From Gallionellales bacterium GWA2_60_18 (GTDB lineage Bacteria; Pseudomonadota; Gammaproteobacteria; Burkholderiales; Gallionellaceae): a stretch of DNA of 57,662 nt. The translations under genes were made by a program, and so were the position numbers. The DNA lies in assembly GCA_001801105.1 (NCBI GenBank), contig MGWS01000014.1:20129-77790 (forward strand), written 5' to 3'. The notes under the pieces were generated by a model. It saw only the letters and a program-made list of their open reading frames with translations, was not told where the DNA came from and did not search any database. Positions 49,970 to 57,662 of the stretch are shown in pieces (within the stretch, counting starts at the first letter, position 1; the number at the start of each line of letters is the position of its first letter).

Positions 49970-50689
49970 GTGAGCGCCCCGGCCTACAAACGCATCCTGC
50001 TCAAGCTGTCCGGCGAGGCCCTGATGGGCGAGGACAGCTACGGCATCAACCGTGCCGTGATCGAACGCATCGTGGCGGAGATCGCAGAAGTGGTGGGGTT
50101 GGGGGTGGAAGTGGCGCTGGTGATCGGCGGCGGCAACATCTTCCGCGGCGTGGCGCCGGCCGCGGCCGGGATGGATCGCGCGACCGCCGATTACATGGGG
50201 ATGCTGGCCACGGTGATGAACTCGATGGCGTTGCAGGATGCGATGAAGCGTGCCGGGCTGGACTGCCGCGTGCAGTCCGCGTTGAGTCTGGAGCAGGTCG
50301 CCGAGCCGTTCATTCGCGGCAAGGCGTTGCGCTATCTGGAAGACGGCAAGGTGGTGATCTTCGCGGCTGGTATCGGCAGCCCGTTCTTCACTACCGACAC
50401 TGCCGCCGCATTGCGCGGCGTGGAGATGTCCGCCGACGTGGTGATCAAGGCCACCAAGGTGGACGGCGTCTATACCGACGATCCCAAGAAAAACCCGGAT
50501 GCGATTCGCTATCAGAGTCTGAGCTTCGACGAGGCGATCGGCAAGAATCTCAAGGTGATGGACGCCACGGCGCTGACGCTGTGCCGCGACCAGAAGCTGC
50601 CGATCATCGTGTTCAGCATCTTCAAGCCCGGTGCGTTGAAGCGGGTGGTGATGGGCGAGGGCGAAGGGACGCTGGTACGAGTTGATTGA
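49970..50689 (+). CDS. pyrH: Uridylate kinase
   Basis: Phosphorylates UMP to UDP in pyrimidine synthesis; bacterial hexameric type. It has 239 residues from the GTG at 49970; a TTG at 49961 overlapping the tsf stop is the alternative. Motifs: [60 protein letters not shown] and [13 protein letters not shown]. The usual tsf-pyrH-frr order supports co-transcription. Confidence 0.97.
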   Translation: MSAPAYKRILLKLSGEALMGEDSYGINRAVIERIVAEIAEVVGLGVEVALVIGGGNIFRGVAPAAAGMDRATADYMGMLATVMNSMALQDAMKRAGLDCRVQSALSLEQVAEPFIRGKALRYLEDGKVVIFAAGIGSPFFTTDTAAALRGVEMSADVVIKATKVDGVYTDDPKKNPDAIRYQSLSFDEAIGKNLKVMDATALTLCRDQKLPIIVFSIFKPGALKRVVMGEGEGTLVRVD

Positions 50690-50704
50690 TTCAGGAGATA
50701 GCAC

Positions 50705-51262
50705 ATGATTGCCGAGATCAAAAAGACGACCGAACAGAAAATGCAGAAATCGCTCGAGGCGCTGAAGCTTGACCTCGGCAAGGTACGTACCGGGCGCGCC
50801 CACACCGGGCTGCTGGATCATGTGATGGTGGACTACTACGGCAATCCGACGCCGGTGAATCAGGTGGGTAACGTCACCCTGGTGGACGCGCGCACCATCG
50901 GCGTGCAGGTATGGGAAAAGAACATGGTCGCCAAGGTAGAGAAGGCCATCCGCGACTCCGACCTCGGGCTGAATCCCGCCACCAACGGCGACTTGGTCCG
51001 GGTGCCGATGCCGATGCTGACCGAGGAGCGCCGCCGCGACCTGATCAAGGTGGTGAAGTCGGAAGGCGAGGATACCAAGATCGCGGTACGCAATATCCGC
51101 CGCGATGCCAACACGCATCTCAAGGATGCGCTCAAGAAAAAAGAGATATCCGAGGACGACGAACGCCGCACGCAGGACGAGATCCAGAAACTGACCGATC
51201 GCTTCGTCGCCGAGATCGACAAGGCGCTGGCGGCCAAGGAAACCGACCTGATGGCGGTTTAG
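50705..51262 (+). CDS. frr: Ribosome recycling factor
   Basis: 185-residue factor that splits post-termination ribosomes with EF-G. Features include [21 protein letters not shown] and [20 protein letters not shown], and the long three-helix bundle is evident. It lies 15 bases after pyrH, with CAGGAGA before the ATG. Its stop codon TAG is the first three bases of the first heptamer (TAGCTTG) of the repeat array that follows. Confidence 0.98.
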   Translation: MIAEIKKTTEQKMQKSLEALKLDLGKVRTGRAHTGLLDHVMVDYYGNPTPVNQVGNVTLVDARTIGVQVWEKNMVAKVEKAIRDSDLGLNPATNGDLVRVPMPMLTEERRRDLIKVVKSEGEDTKIAVRNIRRDANTHLKDALKKKEISEDDERRTQDEIQKLTDRFVAEIDKALAAKETDLMAV

Positions 51263-51364
51263 CTTGTGGCTGGTAGCTTGTAGCCAGTAGCTTATCAAGG
51301 TGCGCGCTTCGCGCGCGGCATATAAAGCTACGAGCCACGAGCTACGAGCTACCAGCCTACAAGG
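51260..51364. repeat. Inverted heptamer array between frr and uppS
   Basis: The left arm is five in-phase heptamers from 51260: TAGCTTG, TGGCTGG, TAGCTTG, TAGCCAG, TAGCTTA. The centre holds the palindrome GCGCGC-TTC-GCGCGC (51302-51316). The right arm has complementary units (AAGCTAC, GAGCCAC, GAGCTAC twice). The arms can pair into a long imperfect hairpin. The frr stop codon is the start of unit one. Confidence 0.75.
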
Positions 51365-51371
51365 ATTTCCA

Positions 51372-52145
51372 ATGGCGCAATCCCAAAGCTCGACCCGCAG
51401 CATCCCCGACATTCCCAGTGTCCCGCGCCATATCGCCGTCATCATGGACGGCAACGGGCGCTGGGCGAAGAACCGGCTCATGCCGCGCATCATGGGGCAC
51501 CAGCGCGGCGTCGAGGCTCTGCGCGAGGTGGTGAAGGCTTGCCGCAGCCTGGGCGTGGAATACCTCACCGTGTTCGCCTTCAGCAGCGAGAACTGGCGTC
51601 GCCCGGCTGATGAAGTCTCCTTCCTGATGTCGCTGTTCATGAAGATGCTGGAGCGCGAAGTCGCCAACCTGCACAAGAACGGCATCCGCCTGCGCATCAT
51701 CGGCGACCGTAGCCGCTTCGACGAAAGACTCCGGAATGCCATCCTCGAAGGCGAACAGCTCACCGCCGGCAACACCGCGCTGACACTGACCGTCGCCGCC
51801 AACTACGGCGGGCGCTGGGACATGATGAATGCGGTACAGGCCATGCTCAAAGAGCATCCGGAGCTGGCGCAGAGTTTCACCGAAGATGACCTGTCGCCCT
51901 ATCTTTCGATGAGCGATGTACCCGAGCCGGACCTGTTCATCCGCACCGGCGGCGAGCAGCGCATCAGCAACTTCATGCTGTGGCAGCTCGCCTATACCGA
52001 GCTGCACTTCACCGATGTACTGTGGCCGGCGTTCGGGCGTGCGGAACTGGAACAGGCGATCGCTTCGTACCAGAAGCGCGAGCGGCGCTTCGGGCGCACC
52101 AGCGACCAGTTGCAGGAGGCGCAACAGGGGAAACCGGATGCTTAA
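51372..52145 (+). CDS. uppS: Undecaprenyl diphosphate synthase
   Basis: cis-prenyltransferase that makes the C55 carrier lipid for peptidoglycan and LPS. It has 257 residues. HIAVIMDGNGRWAKNRL (catalytic Asp and diphosphate loop), GHQRGVEALREVVKAC, FAFSSENWRRP and PDLFIRTGGEQRISNF with the C-terminal Arg are all visible. The SD AAGGA lies just past the heptamer array, six bases before the ATG. The stop overlaps cdsA by eight bases. Confidence 0.97.
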   Translation: MAQSQSSTRSIPDIPSVPRHIAVIMDGNGRWAKNRLMPRIMGHQRGVEALREVVKACRSLGVEYLTVFAFSSENWRRPADEVSFLMSLFMKMLEREVANLHKNGIRLRIIGDRSRFDERLRNAILEGEQLTAGNTALTLTVAANYGGRWDMMNAVQAMLKEHPELAQSFTEDDLSPYLSMSDVPEPDLFIRTGGEQRISNFMLWQLAYTELHFTDVLWPAFGRAELEQAIASYQKRERRFGRTSDQLQEAQQGKPDA

Positions 52146-52968
52146 GTCGCGCGTGATCACCGCCGCTATCCTGCTGGCGCTGCTGCTGGCCGCGCTGTTC
52201 ATGCTGCCACCCTTGGCGTGGGCGGTGCTGGTGCTGGCGATGGTGATGCAGGGCGCTTCCGAATGGGCGCGCCTGTCCCGTCTGAGCGGCAGGAGGGCGA
52301 CGCTGTACTGGGCGCTGACCCTGCTGCTGATGCTGGCGCTGTTGTGGCTGGACAGCACCACGGCAGAGGCGATGCGACAGAACATCCATCTGGCGGTGTA
52401 TTCCGTGGCGGCGCTGTTGTGGCTGGTCGCCGCGCCGAGCTGGATGATGGCCGGATGGAAGGTGGAACAACCCTGGCTGATGGCGCTGGTCGGTTGGGCG
52501 GTGCTGATTCCCACCGGGCTGGCGATGATCGATTTGCGCGCGGCCGATCCGGCGCCGTGGGTGTTGCTGTTCGTGATGTGTCTGGTGTGGGTGGCGGACA
52601 GCGCCGCCTATTTCGCCGGGCGGCGCTTTGGCAGGAACAAGCTGGCGCCGGCGATCAGCCCGGGCAAGACCTGGGAAGGGGTGGCGGGCGCGATGTTCGG
52701 CGTCTCGGTCTATGTGGTGCTGGTGTGGGGCTTCAGCCCCCATTTCTCCAGCCGCGAAGTGCTGCCGCCGTTGTTGCTGGCCTCGTGGTGGTGGGTGGTG
52801 CTGGCGGTGATCGGCGACTTGTTCGAGTCGGCGGTCAAACGTCAGGCGGGCGTGAAGGACAGCGGCGCGCTGCTGCCGGGGCACGGCGGCCTGCTCGACC
52901 GCATCGACGCGCTGACTTCTACCTTGCCGCTCGCCGCGCTGGCTATGCTGTTCCAGAATCTGAATTGA
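52138..52968 (+). CDS. cdsA: Phosphatidate cytidylyltransferase
   Basis: Makes CDP-diacylglycerol, the precursor of all phospholipids, in the inner membrane. It has 276 residues with about seven or eight transmembrane helices. [31 protein letters not shown] and the C-terminal signature beginning [13 protein letters not shown] and ending LDRIDAL are conserved. The ATG overlaps the uppS end, so translation is coupled. dxr begins five bases after its stop. Confidence 0.96.
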   Translation: MLKSRVITAAILLALLLAALFMLPPLAWAVLVLAMVMQGASEWARLSRLSGRRATLYWALTLLLMLALLWLDSTTAEAMRQNIHLAVYSVAALLWLVAAPSWMMAGWKVEQPWLMALVGWAVLIPTGLAMIDLRAADPAPWVLLFVMCLVWVADSAAYFAGRRFGRNKLAPAISPGKTWEGVAGAMFGVSVYVVLVWGFSPHFSSREVLPPLLLASWWWVVLAVIGDLFESAVKRQAGVKDSGALLPGHGGLLDRIDALTSTLPLAALAMLFQNLN

Positions 52969-52972
52969 AGCC

Positions 52973-54160
52973 ATGCAAAACCTGACCGTCCTCGGTTCCA
53001 CCGGCAGCATCGGCGTCAGCACGCTGGATGTGGTGGCGCGCCATCCGGACAGATTCAAGGTCGTCGCGCTGACGGCCAACAGCCGGGACGAACCGCTGTT
53101 CCGCCAATGCCTGCAATTCAGGCCGCGTTATGCCGTGCTGCTGGATGAGGCGGCTGCCGCGCAGTTGCGCCGCTCGCTGCGCGAAGCCGGGGCGCAGACC
53201 GAAGTGCTGTGCGGCATGGAAGCGCTGGAACAGGTCGCGGCGCTGCCGGAAGTGGATGCGGTGATGGCGGCCATCGTCGGCGCGGCCGGGCTGCGCCCCA
53301 CGCTGGCGGCGGCGCGCGCCGGCAAGCGCATCCTGCTGGCGAACAAGGAGACGCTGGTGATGGCGGGCGCGGTGTTTATGGACGCGGTGCGTGCCAGCGG
53401 TTCCGTGCTGCTGCCGATCGACAGCGAACACAACGCGATCTTCCAGGCGCTGCCGCGTGGCTACGACGGCGATCTGGCGCGCAACGGCGTGAGCCGCATC
53501 CTGCTCACCGCCTCGGGCGGCCCGTTCCGCAACACGCCGCCGGAAGAGTTGCAGAACGTCACGCCGGAGCAGGCCTGCGCCCACCCGAAATGGAGCATGG
53601 GGCGCAAGATATCGGTCGATTCCGCCAGCATGATGAACAAGGGACTGGAGGTGATCGAGGCGCACTGGCTGTTCAACGCGGGCGCCGACGACATCCAGGT
53701 GGTGGTGCATCCGCAGAGCGTGATCCACTCGCTGGTGCAATATGTGGACGGCTCGATGCTGGCGCAGCTCGGCAATCCCGACATGCGCACGCCGATCGCC
53801 TACGGGCTGGCATGGCCGGAGCGCATCGGCGCCGGAGTCGCGCCGCTCGACCTGTTCAAGGTGGCGACGCTGGATTTCGAGGCCCCCGACTTCGCGCGCT
53901 TCCCCTGCCTGGCGCTGGCTTACCGGGCGCTGCGCGCGGCAGGCACGGCGCCGGCGCTGTTGAATGCGGCGAACGAAGTGGCGGTGGCGGCTTTCCTCGA
54001 ACGGCGCATTGCCTTTCCCGATATCCCGCGTATCATCGAAGGCGTGCTGGACAGGCTTCCGGTCGGTGTTGCCGGTTGCTTGGAGGATGTGCTCAACGCC
54101 GATGCCGATGCGCGCCGCATCGCGCATCAACAAATTCAGTCGTTAGTCGCTAGTCGTTAG
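52973..54160 (+). CDS. dxr: 1-deoxy-D-xylulose 5-phosphate reductoisomerase
   Basis: Second step of the MEP isoprenoid pathway, NADPH- and metal-dependent. It has 395 residues. [11 protein letters not shown] (NADPH site), [27 protein letters not shown] and [23 protein letters not shown] cover the metal and substrate sites. The last residues (about SLVASR) and the stop TAG are encoded by the left arm of the heptamer array, so the natural C-terminus was probably altered slightly. Confidence 0.97.
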   Translation: MQNLTVLGSTGSIGVSTLDVVARHPDRFKVVALTANSRDEPLFRQCLQFRPRYAVLLDEAAAAQLRRSLREAGAQTEVLCGMEALEQVAALPEVDAVMAAIVGAAGLRPTLAAARAGKRILLANKETLVMAGAVFMDAVRASGSVLLPIDSEHNAIFQALPRGYDGDLARNGVSRILLTASGGPFRNTPPEELQNVTPEQACAHPKWSMGRKISVDSASMMNKGLEVIEAHWLFNAGADDIQVVVHPQSVIHSLVQYVDGSMLAQLGNPDMRTPIAYGLAWPERIGAGVAPLDLFKVATLDFEAPDFARFPCLALAYRALRAAGTAPALLNAANEVAVAAFLERRIAFPDIPRIIEGVLDRLPVGVAGCLEDVLNADADARRIAHQQIQSLVASR

Positions 54161-54265
54161 TAGGTAGTTAAAATAATTCCGCGCAGCGGACAACGCCGAC
54201 TACCGACTACCGTCTGCCGTCTGCCGTCTGCCGACTAACGACTACCGACTACCGACTACCGACTA
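54137..54265. repeat. Inverted heptamer array filling the dxr-rseP junction
   Basis: The right arm at 54196-54265 is ten perfectly phased heptamers: CCGACTA x2, CCGTCTG x3, CCGACTA, ACGACTA, CCGACTA x3. The left arm (about 54137-54170) has complementary TAGTCGT/TAGTCGC-type units, and the centre holds CCGCGCAGCGG. The dxr stop lies in the left arm, and the A of the rseP ATG is the last base of the tenth heptamer. Confidence 0.85.
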
Positions 54266-55620
54266 TGATCACCCTGCTTGCCTTCATCGGCGCAATCGCC
54301 TTGCTGGTGGTGTTCCACGAACTGGGACACTTCTGGGTCGCGCGCCGTTGCGGCGTCAAGGTGCTGCGTTTTTCGGTGGGCTTCGGCAAGGTGATCTACC
54401 GCAGGCATTTTGCCGGGGGCGAGACCGAATGGGTGATCTCGGCGGTTCCGCTGGGCGGCTACGTCAAGATGCTGGACGAGCGCGAGGGCGAGGTTGCGCC
54501 GGAAGAGCTGCATCGCGCTTTTAACCGCAAACCGGTGCTGCAACGCATGGCCATCGTGGCGGCCGGACCGCTGGCCAACTTTCTGCTGGCCATTGTGCTG
54601 TACTGCGTCCTGTTCGTGTATGGCGTACCGGGACTGAAACCGCTGCTGGGCGAGGTGCCGCCGGACACGCCGGCGGCCATCGCGCTGATGCAGCCGGGCG
54701 AGACCATCCTCAGTATCGACGGCGAAGCCGTGCCGAGCTGGCAGGAGTTGCGCTGGATGCTGCTGGAGCGATCCCTGCAACAGGCCGAAGTAAGGATTGA
54801 GGGGCGCAGTGCTCTGGGTGGCCGCTTGTTCCACCTGCTCGACATGCGCGGGATGGAGGCGAAGGATCTGGACGGGGAGTTCCTCGACAAGCTCGGGTTG
54901 CGCCTGCATCAGCCGGTGCTCCTGCCGCTCATCGGCAAGATCGCGGAGGGCAGTGTCGCGCAGCAGGCCGGGTTACAGGAGGGCGACATCATCCTGCGCG
55001 CCGACGGCGTGGCGTTGCAGCGCTGGAGCGAGCTGGTGGAGGCGGTGCGCGCGCATCCCGGGCAGACCATGCAACTCGACATCCAGCGCGGCGAAATGAC
55101 CCTGAAACTGGCCGTCGTGCCGCAGCCGGTAGCGGAGGGCGACAAGCAGGTCGGCAAGATCGGCGCGGCTCCGCGCGTGGATCATGCGGCGTGGGAGGCG
55201 ATGCTGACCGAGGTGCGTTATGCGCCGGCCGCGGCTTTTGCGCAGGCATTGCGCAAGACCTGGGAGACGTCGATCATCAGCCTGAAGATGCTCGGCAAAA
55301 TGCTGCTGGGCGAAGTGTCGATGAAGAACCTCAGCGGGCCGATCACCATCGCCGATTATGCCGGGCAGTCCGCCGAAATGGGTCTGGCGGCCTATCTGGG
55401 TTTTCTGGCGCTGATCAGCATCAGTCTGGGGGTGCTGAACCTGCTGCCCATTCCCTTATTGGATGGGGGACACTTGCTGTATTATGTCGCCGAATTGGCC
55501 AGGGGCAGGCCGCTGCCCGAACGGATTTGGGAAGTCGGCCAGAATATCGGTATCGCGCTGCTCGGCACACTGATGATTTTTGCCATATACAACGACATAA
55601 ATCGCCTTATCTCAGGGTAA
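54265..55620 (+). CDS. rseP: Site-2 zinc metalloprotease RseP
   Basis: Intramembrane protease that cuts anti-sigma factors such as RseA and clears signal peptides. It has 451 residues. HELGH in the first helix and LLDGGH near the C-terminus form the zinc site. Four transmembrane segments and a periplasmic region with two PDZ-like parts (about 115-310) are visible. Its ATG begins at the last base of the heptamer array, and no purine-rich ribosome site precedes it, which is unusual for an essential gene. Its neighbours dxr upstream and bamA downstream are classical. Confidence 0.97.
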   Translation: MITLLAFIGAIALLVVFHELGHFWVARRCGVKVLRFSVGFGKVIYRRHFAGGETEWVISAVPLGGYVKMLDEREGEVAPEELHRAFNRKPVLQRMAIVAAGPLANFLLAIVLYCVLFVYGVPGLKPLLGEVPPDTPAAIALMQPGETILSIDGEAVPSWQELRWMLLERSLQQAEVRIEGRSALGGRLFHLLDMRGMEAKDLDGEFLDKLGLRLHQPVLLPLIGKIAEGSVAQQAGLQEGDIILRADGVALQRWSELVEAVRAHPGQTMQLDIQRGEMTLKLAVVPQPVAEGDKQVGKIGAAPRVDHAAWEAMLTEVRYAPAAAFAQALRKTWETSIISLKMLGKMLLGEVSMKNLSGPITIADYAGQSAEMGLAAYLGFLALISISLGVLNLLPIPLLDGGHLLYYVAELARGRPLPERIWEVGQNIGIALLGTLMIFAIYNDINRLISG

Positions 55621-55623
55621 AAT

Positions 55624-55762
55624 GGCACCTCTAAAAATCCAGATTTCGTCGCAATACTGCGTTGCTCACAAAAAATCACTCCTTACATATCAGACATATG
55701 CTGCGTCGCAATTTTTTATTCGCGCCTTGTCTTGCTTAGAACTTTGAATTTTTAGAGGCGCC
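55624..55762. mobile_element. MITE-like element B just upstream of bamA
   Basis: Terminal inverted repeats GGCACCTCTAAAAAT and (complement) GGCGCCTCTAAAAAT enclose 139 bases without a gene. Read on the minus strand the interior has CAAGGCGC, GCAG, hairpin CATAT/ATATG, AAGGA, GAGCAACGCAG, the same plan as element A at 44041 despite unrelated ends. It begins three bases after rseP and ends 8 bases before bamA, so its right end must supply or replace the bamA ribosome-binding region. Confidence 0.75.
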
Positions 55763-55770
55763 CTATAAAG

Positions 55771-57662
55771 ATGAAACTTGGAAAACTGGCGGGGTTGATC
55801 TCCCTGCTCTGTCTGTCCCCTGCTTGGGCGATCGAACCATTCACCATCAAGGATATTCGCGTCGAGGGCATCCAGCGTACCGAGGCCGGCACGGTATTCA
55901 GCGCCCTGCCGGTCAAGGTCGGCGATACCATGGACGACCGCCAGGCGGCGGCGGCGATCCATGCCCTGTACGGCACCGGATTCTTCAGGGACGTGCGCCT
56001 GAAGGTCGAGCGCGGCGTGCTGGTGGTGCGTTTGCAGGAACGCCCCTCGATCGCTGCCATCCAGATCAACGGGGTGAAAGACATCCCCAACGACCAGCTC
56101 AGGGAGAGCCTGAAGTTCGCGGGGCTGGCCGAGGCGCGCATCTTCGACAAGGGGCTGCTGGACAAGGCCACGCAGGAGTTGAAGCGTCAATATGTGGCGC
56201 GCGGCAAATATGGCGTGAGCGTGATCAGCACGGTATCCGAGCTGGAACGCAACCGCGTCAGCATCACGTTCGACGTGGTGGAAGGCGAGGCTTCCAGGAT
56301 CAAGCAGATCAACCTGGTCGGAAACCGGGACTACCAGGAAGAAGATTTACTGGAACTGATGAAGCTCAGCACGCCGGACTGGATGAGCTGGTTCAGCAAG
56401 AACGACCAGTATTCCAAGGAAAAACTCTCCGCCGACATGGAAGCGTTGCGCTCGTTCTACATGGACGGCGGCTACCTGGAATTCAACATCGATTCCACGC
56501 AGGTATCCATCACGCCGGACCGGAAGGATATCTACATCACCCTCAATTTCACCGAGGGCGCGAAATATACCGTCTCGAAAGTGGATGTCGCAGGTAATAC
56601 CCTGGTACCCAAGGAGGAGCTTGAGAAGCTTATCCAGGTGAAAGCGGGCGATACTTTTTCGCGCAAGGAGCTGACCTCGGCCAGCAAGAAGATCGGCGAT
56701 CGCCTGGGGCAGGAGGGCTATGCCTTCGCCAACGTGAATGCGCTCCCGGCAATGGACAAGGAAAAGCATGAGGTGGCTTTCACCTTCATGGTCGATCCCG
56801 GGCAGCGCGTGTATATCCGGCGCATCAACATCGCCGGCAACGACAAGACGCGCGACGAGGTCATCCGCCGCGAATTCCGCCAGATGGAGGGCGCGTGGTT
56901 CGACGTGGAGAAGATCAAGAGATCAAAGCAGCGGGTGGACAAACTGGATTTCTTCTCCGAAGTGAACGTGGAGACGCCGGCGGTGCAGGGCACGCCCGAC
57001 CAGGTGGACGTGAACGTCGCGGTCAAGGAGAAGTCTACCGGCAGCATCACCGCAGGCGCCGGTTTTTCCAGCGGCGGCAACGGCGTGACGCTGAGCGCAG
57101 GCGTCACGCAGGCCAACCTGTTCGGCAGCGGCAACCATCTGTCCACGCAGATCAACACCGGAAAGATCAACCAGGTCTATTCGCTGTCTTTCACCAATCC
57201 GTATTTCACCGATGACGGTGTGAGCCGCGGTTTCGACGTCTACAAGCGCAATGTCGATTCAAGCAGCACGGCGGTGAGCCAGTACACTTCGCATACCCTC
57301 GGCGGCGGCGTGCGTTTCGGCGTGCCGACGCAGGAGGATGAGAGCATCAGCTACGGGCTGGCGGTCGAAAGGACGCAGATCGGCCTGCTGGCGGCCAGCC
57401 CGGCGCGCCTGACGCAATACGTCGATACTTTCGGATCGAGCAATACCAATCTGACCGGCACCGTCGGCTGGGGCAGGGACAGCCGCGACAGCGCGATCTA
57501 TACCACCGAAGGAACGGTGCAGCGCGCCTTCACTGAGGTCGCGCTGCCGGTGTTCGACATGCGCTACTACAAGCTGAGCTACCAGCATCAGTGGTTCCGC
57601 CCGCTGCGCGAGGATATCGTGCTGATGCTGAACGGCGAGGCAGGCGTGGCCGGCGGCTATGG
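55771..57662 (+). CDS. bamA: Outer membrane protein assembly factor BamA (truncated by window edge)
   Basis: Core of the BAM complex that inserts beta-barrel proteins in the outer membrane. 630 codons are present and the frame is open at the edge. The signal peptide is about 1-20 (ending AWA) and five POTRA domains span about 21-420 (first begins FTIKDIRVEGIQRTEAGTVF). The barrel begins about 430 (KEKSTGSITAGAGFSSGGNG). No proper Shine-Dalgarno is close; AGAGG in the MITE end lies 12 bases upstream. Expected missing part: the rest of the barrel. Confidence 0.95.
   Translation, partial: MKLGKLAGLISLLCLSPAWAIEPFTIKDIRVEGIQRTEAGTVFSALPVKVGDTMDDRQAAAAIHALYGTGFFRDVRLKVERGVLVVRLQERPSIAAIQINGVKDIPNDQLRESLKFAGLAEARIFDKGLLDKATQELKRQYVARGKYGVSVISTVSELERNRVSITFDVVEGEASRIKQINLVGNRDYQEEDLLELMKLSTPDWMSWFSKNDQYSKEKLSADMEALRSFYMDGGYLEFNIDSTQVSITPDRKDIYITLNFTEGAKYTVSKVDVAGNTLVPKEELEKLIQVKAGDTFSRKELTSASKKIGDRLGQEGYAFANVNALPAMDKEKHEVAFTFMVDPGQRVYIRRINIAGNDKTRDEVIRREFRQMEGAWFDVEKIKRSKQRVDKLDFFSEVNVETPAVQGTPDQVDVNVAVKEKSTGSITAGAGFSSGGNGVTLSAGVTQANLFGSGNHLSTQINTGKINQVYSLSFTNPYFTDDGVSRGFDVYKRNVDSSSTAVSQYTSHTLGGGVRFGVPTQEDESISYGLAVERTQIGLLAASPARLTQYVDTFGSSNTNLTGTVGWGRDSRDSAIYTTEGTVQRAFTEVALPVFDMRYYKLSYQHQWFRPLREDIVLMLNGEAGVAGGY

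Noticed and set aside
54196..54265. Heptamer array as a CRISPR
   Set aside because: Units are seven bases with no spacers; it is a simple tandem array.

Overview
The window is chromosomal DNA of a betaproteobacterium, probably a Nitrosomonadales/Gallionellaceae-type organism. The evidence is the gene order rpsB-tsf-pyrH-frr-uppS-cdsA-dxr-rseP-bamA, a zipA-ligA pair, an EnvZ/OmpR pair, and high-GC coding sequence rich in c-di-GMP and hemerythrin signalling genes. The taxonomic label is inference from gene content and protein resemblance. No rRNA, tRNA or CRISPR array was seen.

Layout: (1) 1-8.4 kb is housekeeping: the acpS end, nagZ, zipA, ligA, galU, a hypoxanthine/guanine phosphoribosyltransferase, a methylthioinosine-type phosphorylase and def. 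The 3' part of ligA plus a small SWIM zinc-finger ORF form an AT-rich, foreign-looking tract that ends at galU. (2) 8.5-22.1 kb is a one-strand signalling cluster. It holds three receiver proteins (REC-GGDEF-EAL with a degenerate GGDEF, REC-PAS-like, REC-degenerate HD-GYP), an HDOD protein, a FIST sensor and four histidine kinases with nearly identical cores but different inputs (Cache-like, PAS/HAMP, soluble, hemerythrin). (3) 22.2-25.6 kb: a CDF metal transporter, then fumC and a patatin phospholipase on the other strand. (4) 25.8-28.1 kb is an AT-richer accessory islet: brnT-brnA, an unknown gene, and a protein with motifs like class III nucleotidyl cyclases. (5) 28.2-44 kb: aconitase, a PAS-GGDEF-EAL protein, a D-ribulose-kinase-like protein, queF, smc, a CpxP/Spy-like repeat protein divergent from an OmpR/EnvZ pair, and a DinG/YoaA helicase. 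(6) 44.3-57.7 kb: an FtsX-like permease, alanine dehydrogenase, then the translation / isoprenoid / phospholipid / outer-membrane block ending in a truncated bamA.

Repeats are unusually informative. Three inverted arrays of degenerate heptamers sit exactly at gene ends, and stop codons of fumC, frr and dxr, and the start codon of rseP, lie in or at the repeat units. A GC-rich palindromic repeat occurs once between genes and twice in frame inside proteins (aconitase and the permease). Two MITE-like elements with different terminal repeats share an internal hairpin plan, and one ends 8 bp before bamA.

The best candidates for undescribed biology are the four-kinase signalling cluster, the cyclase-like two-gene islet, and the heptamer arrays.
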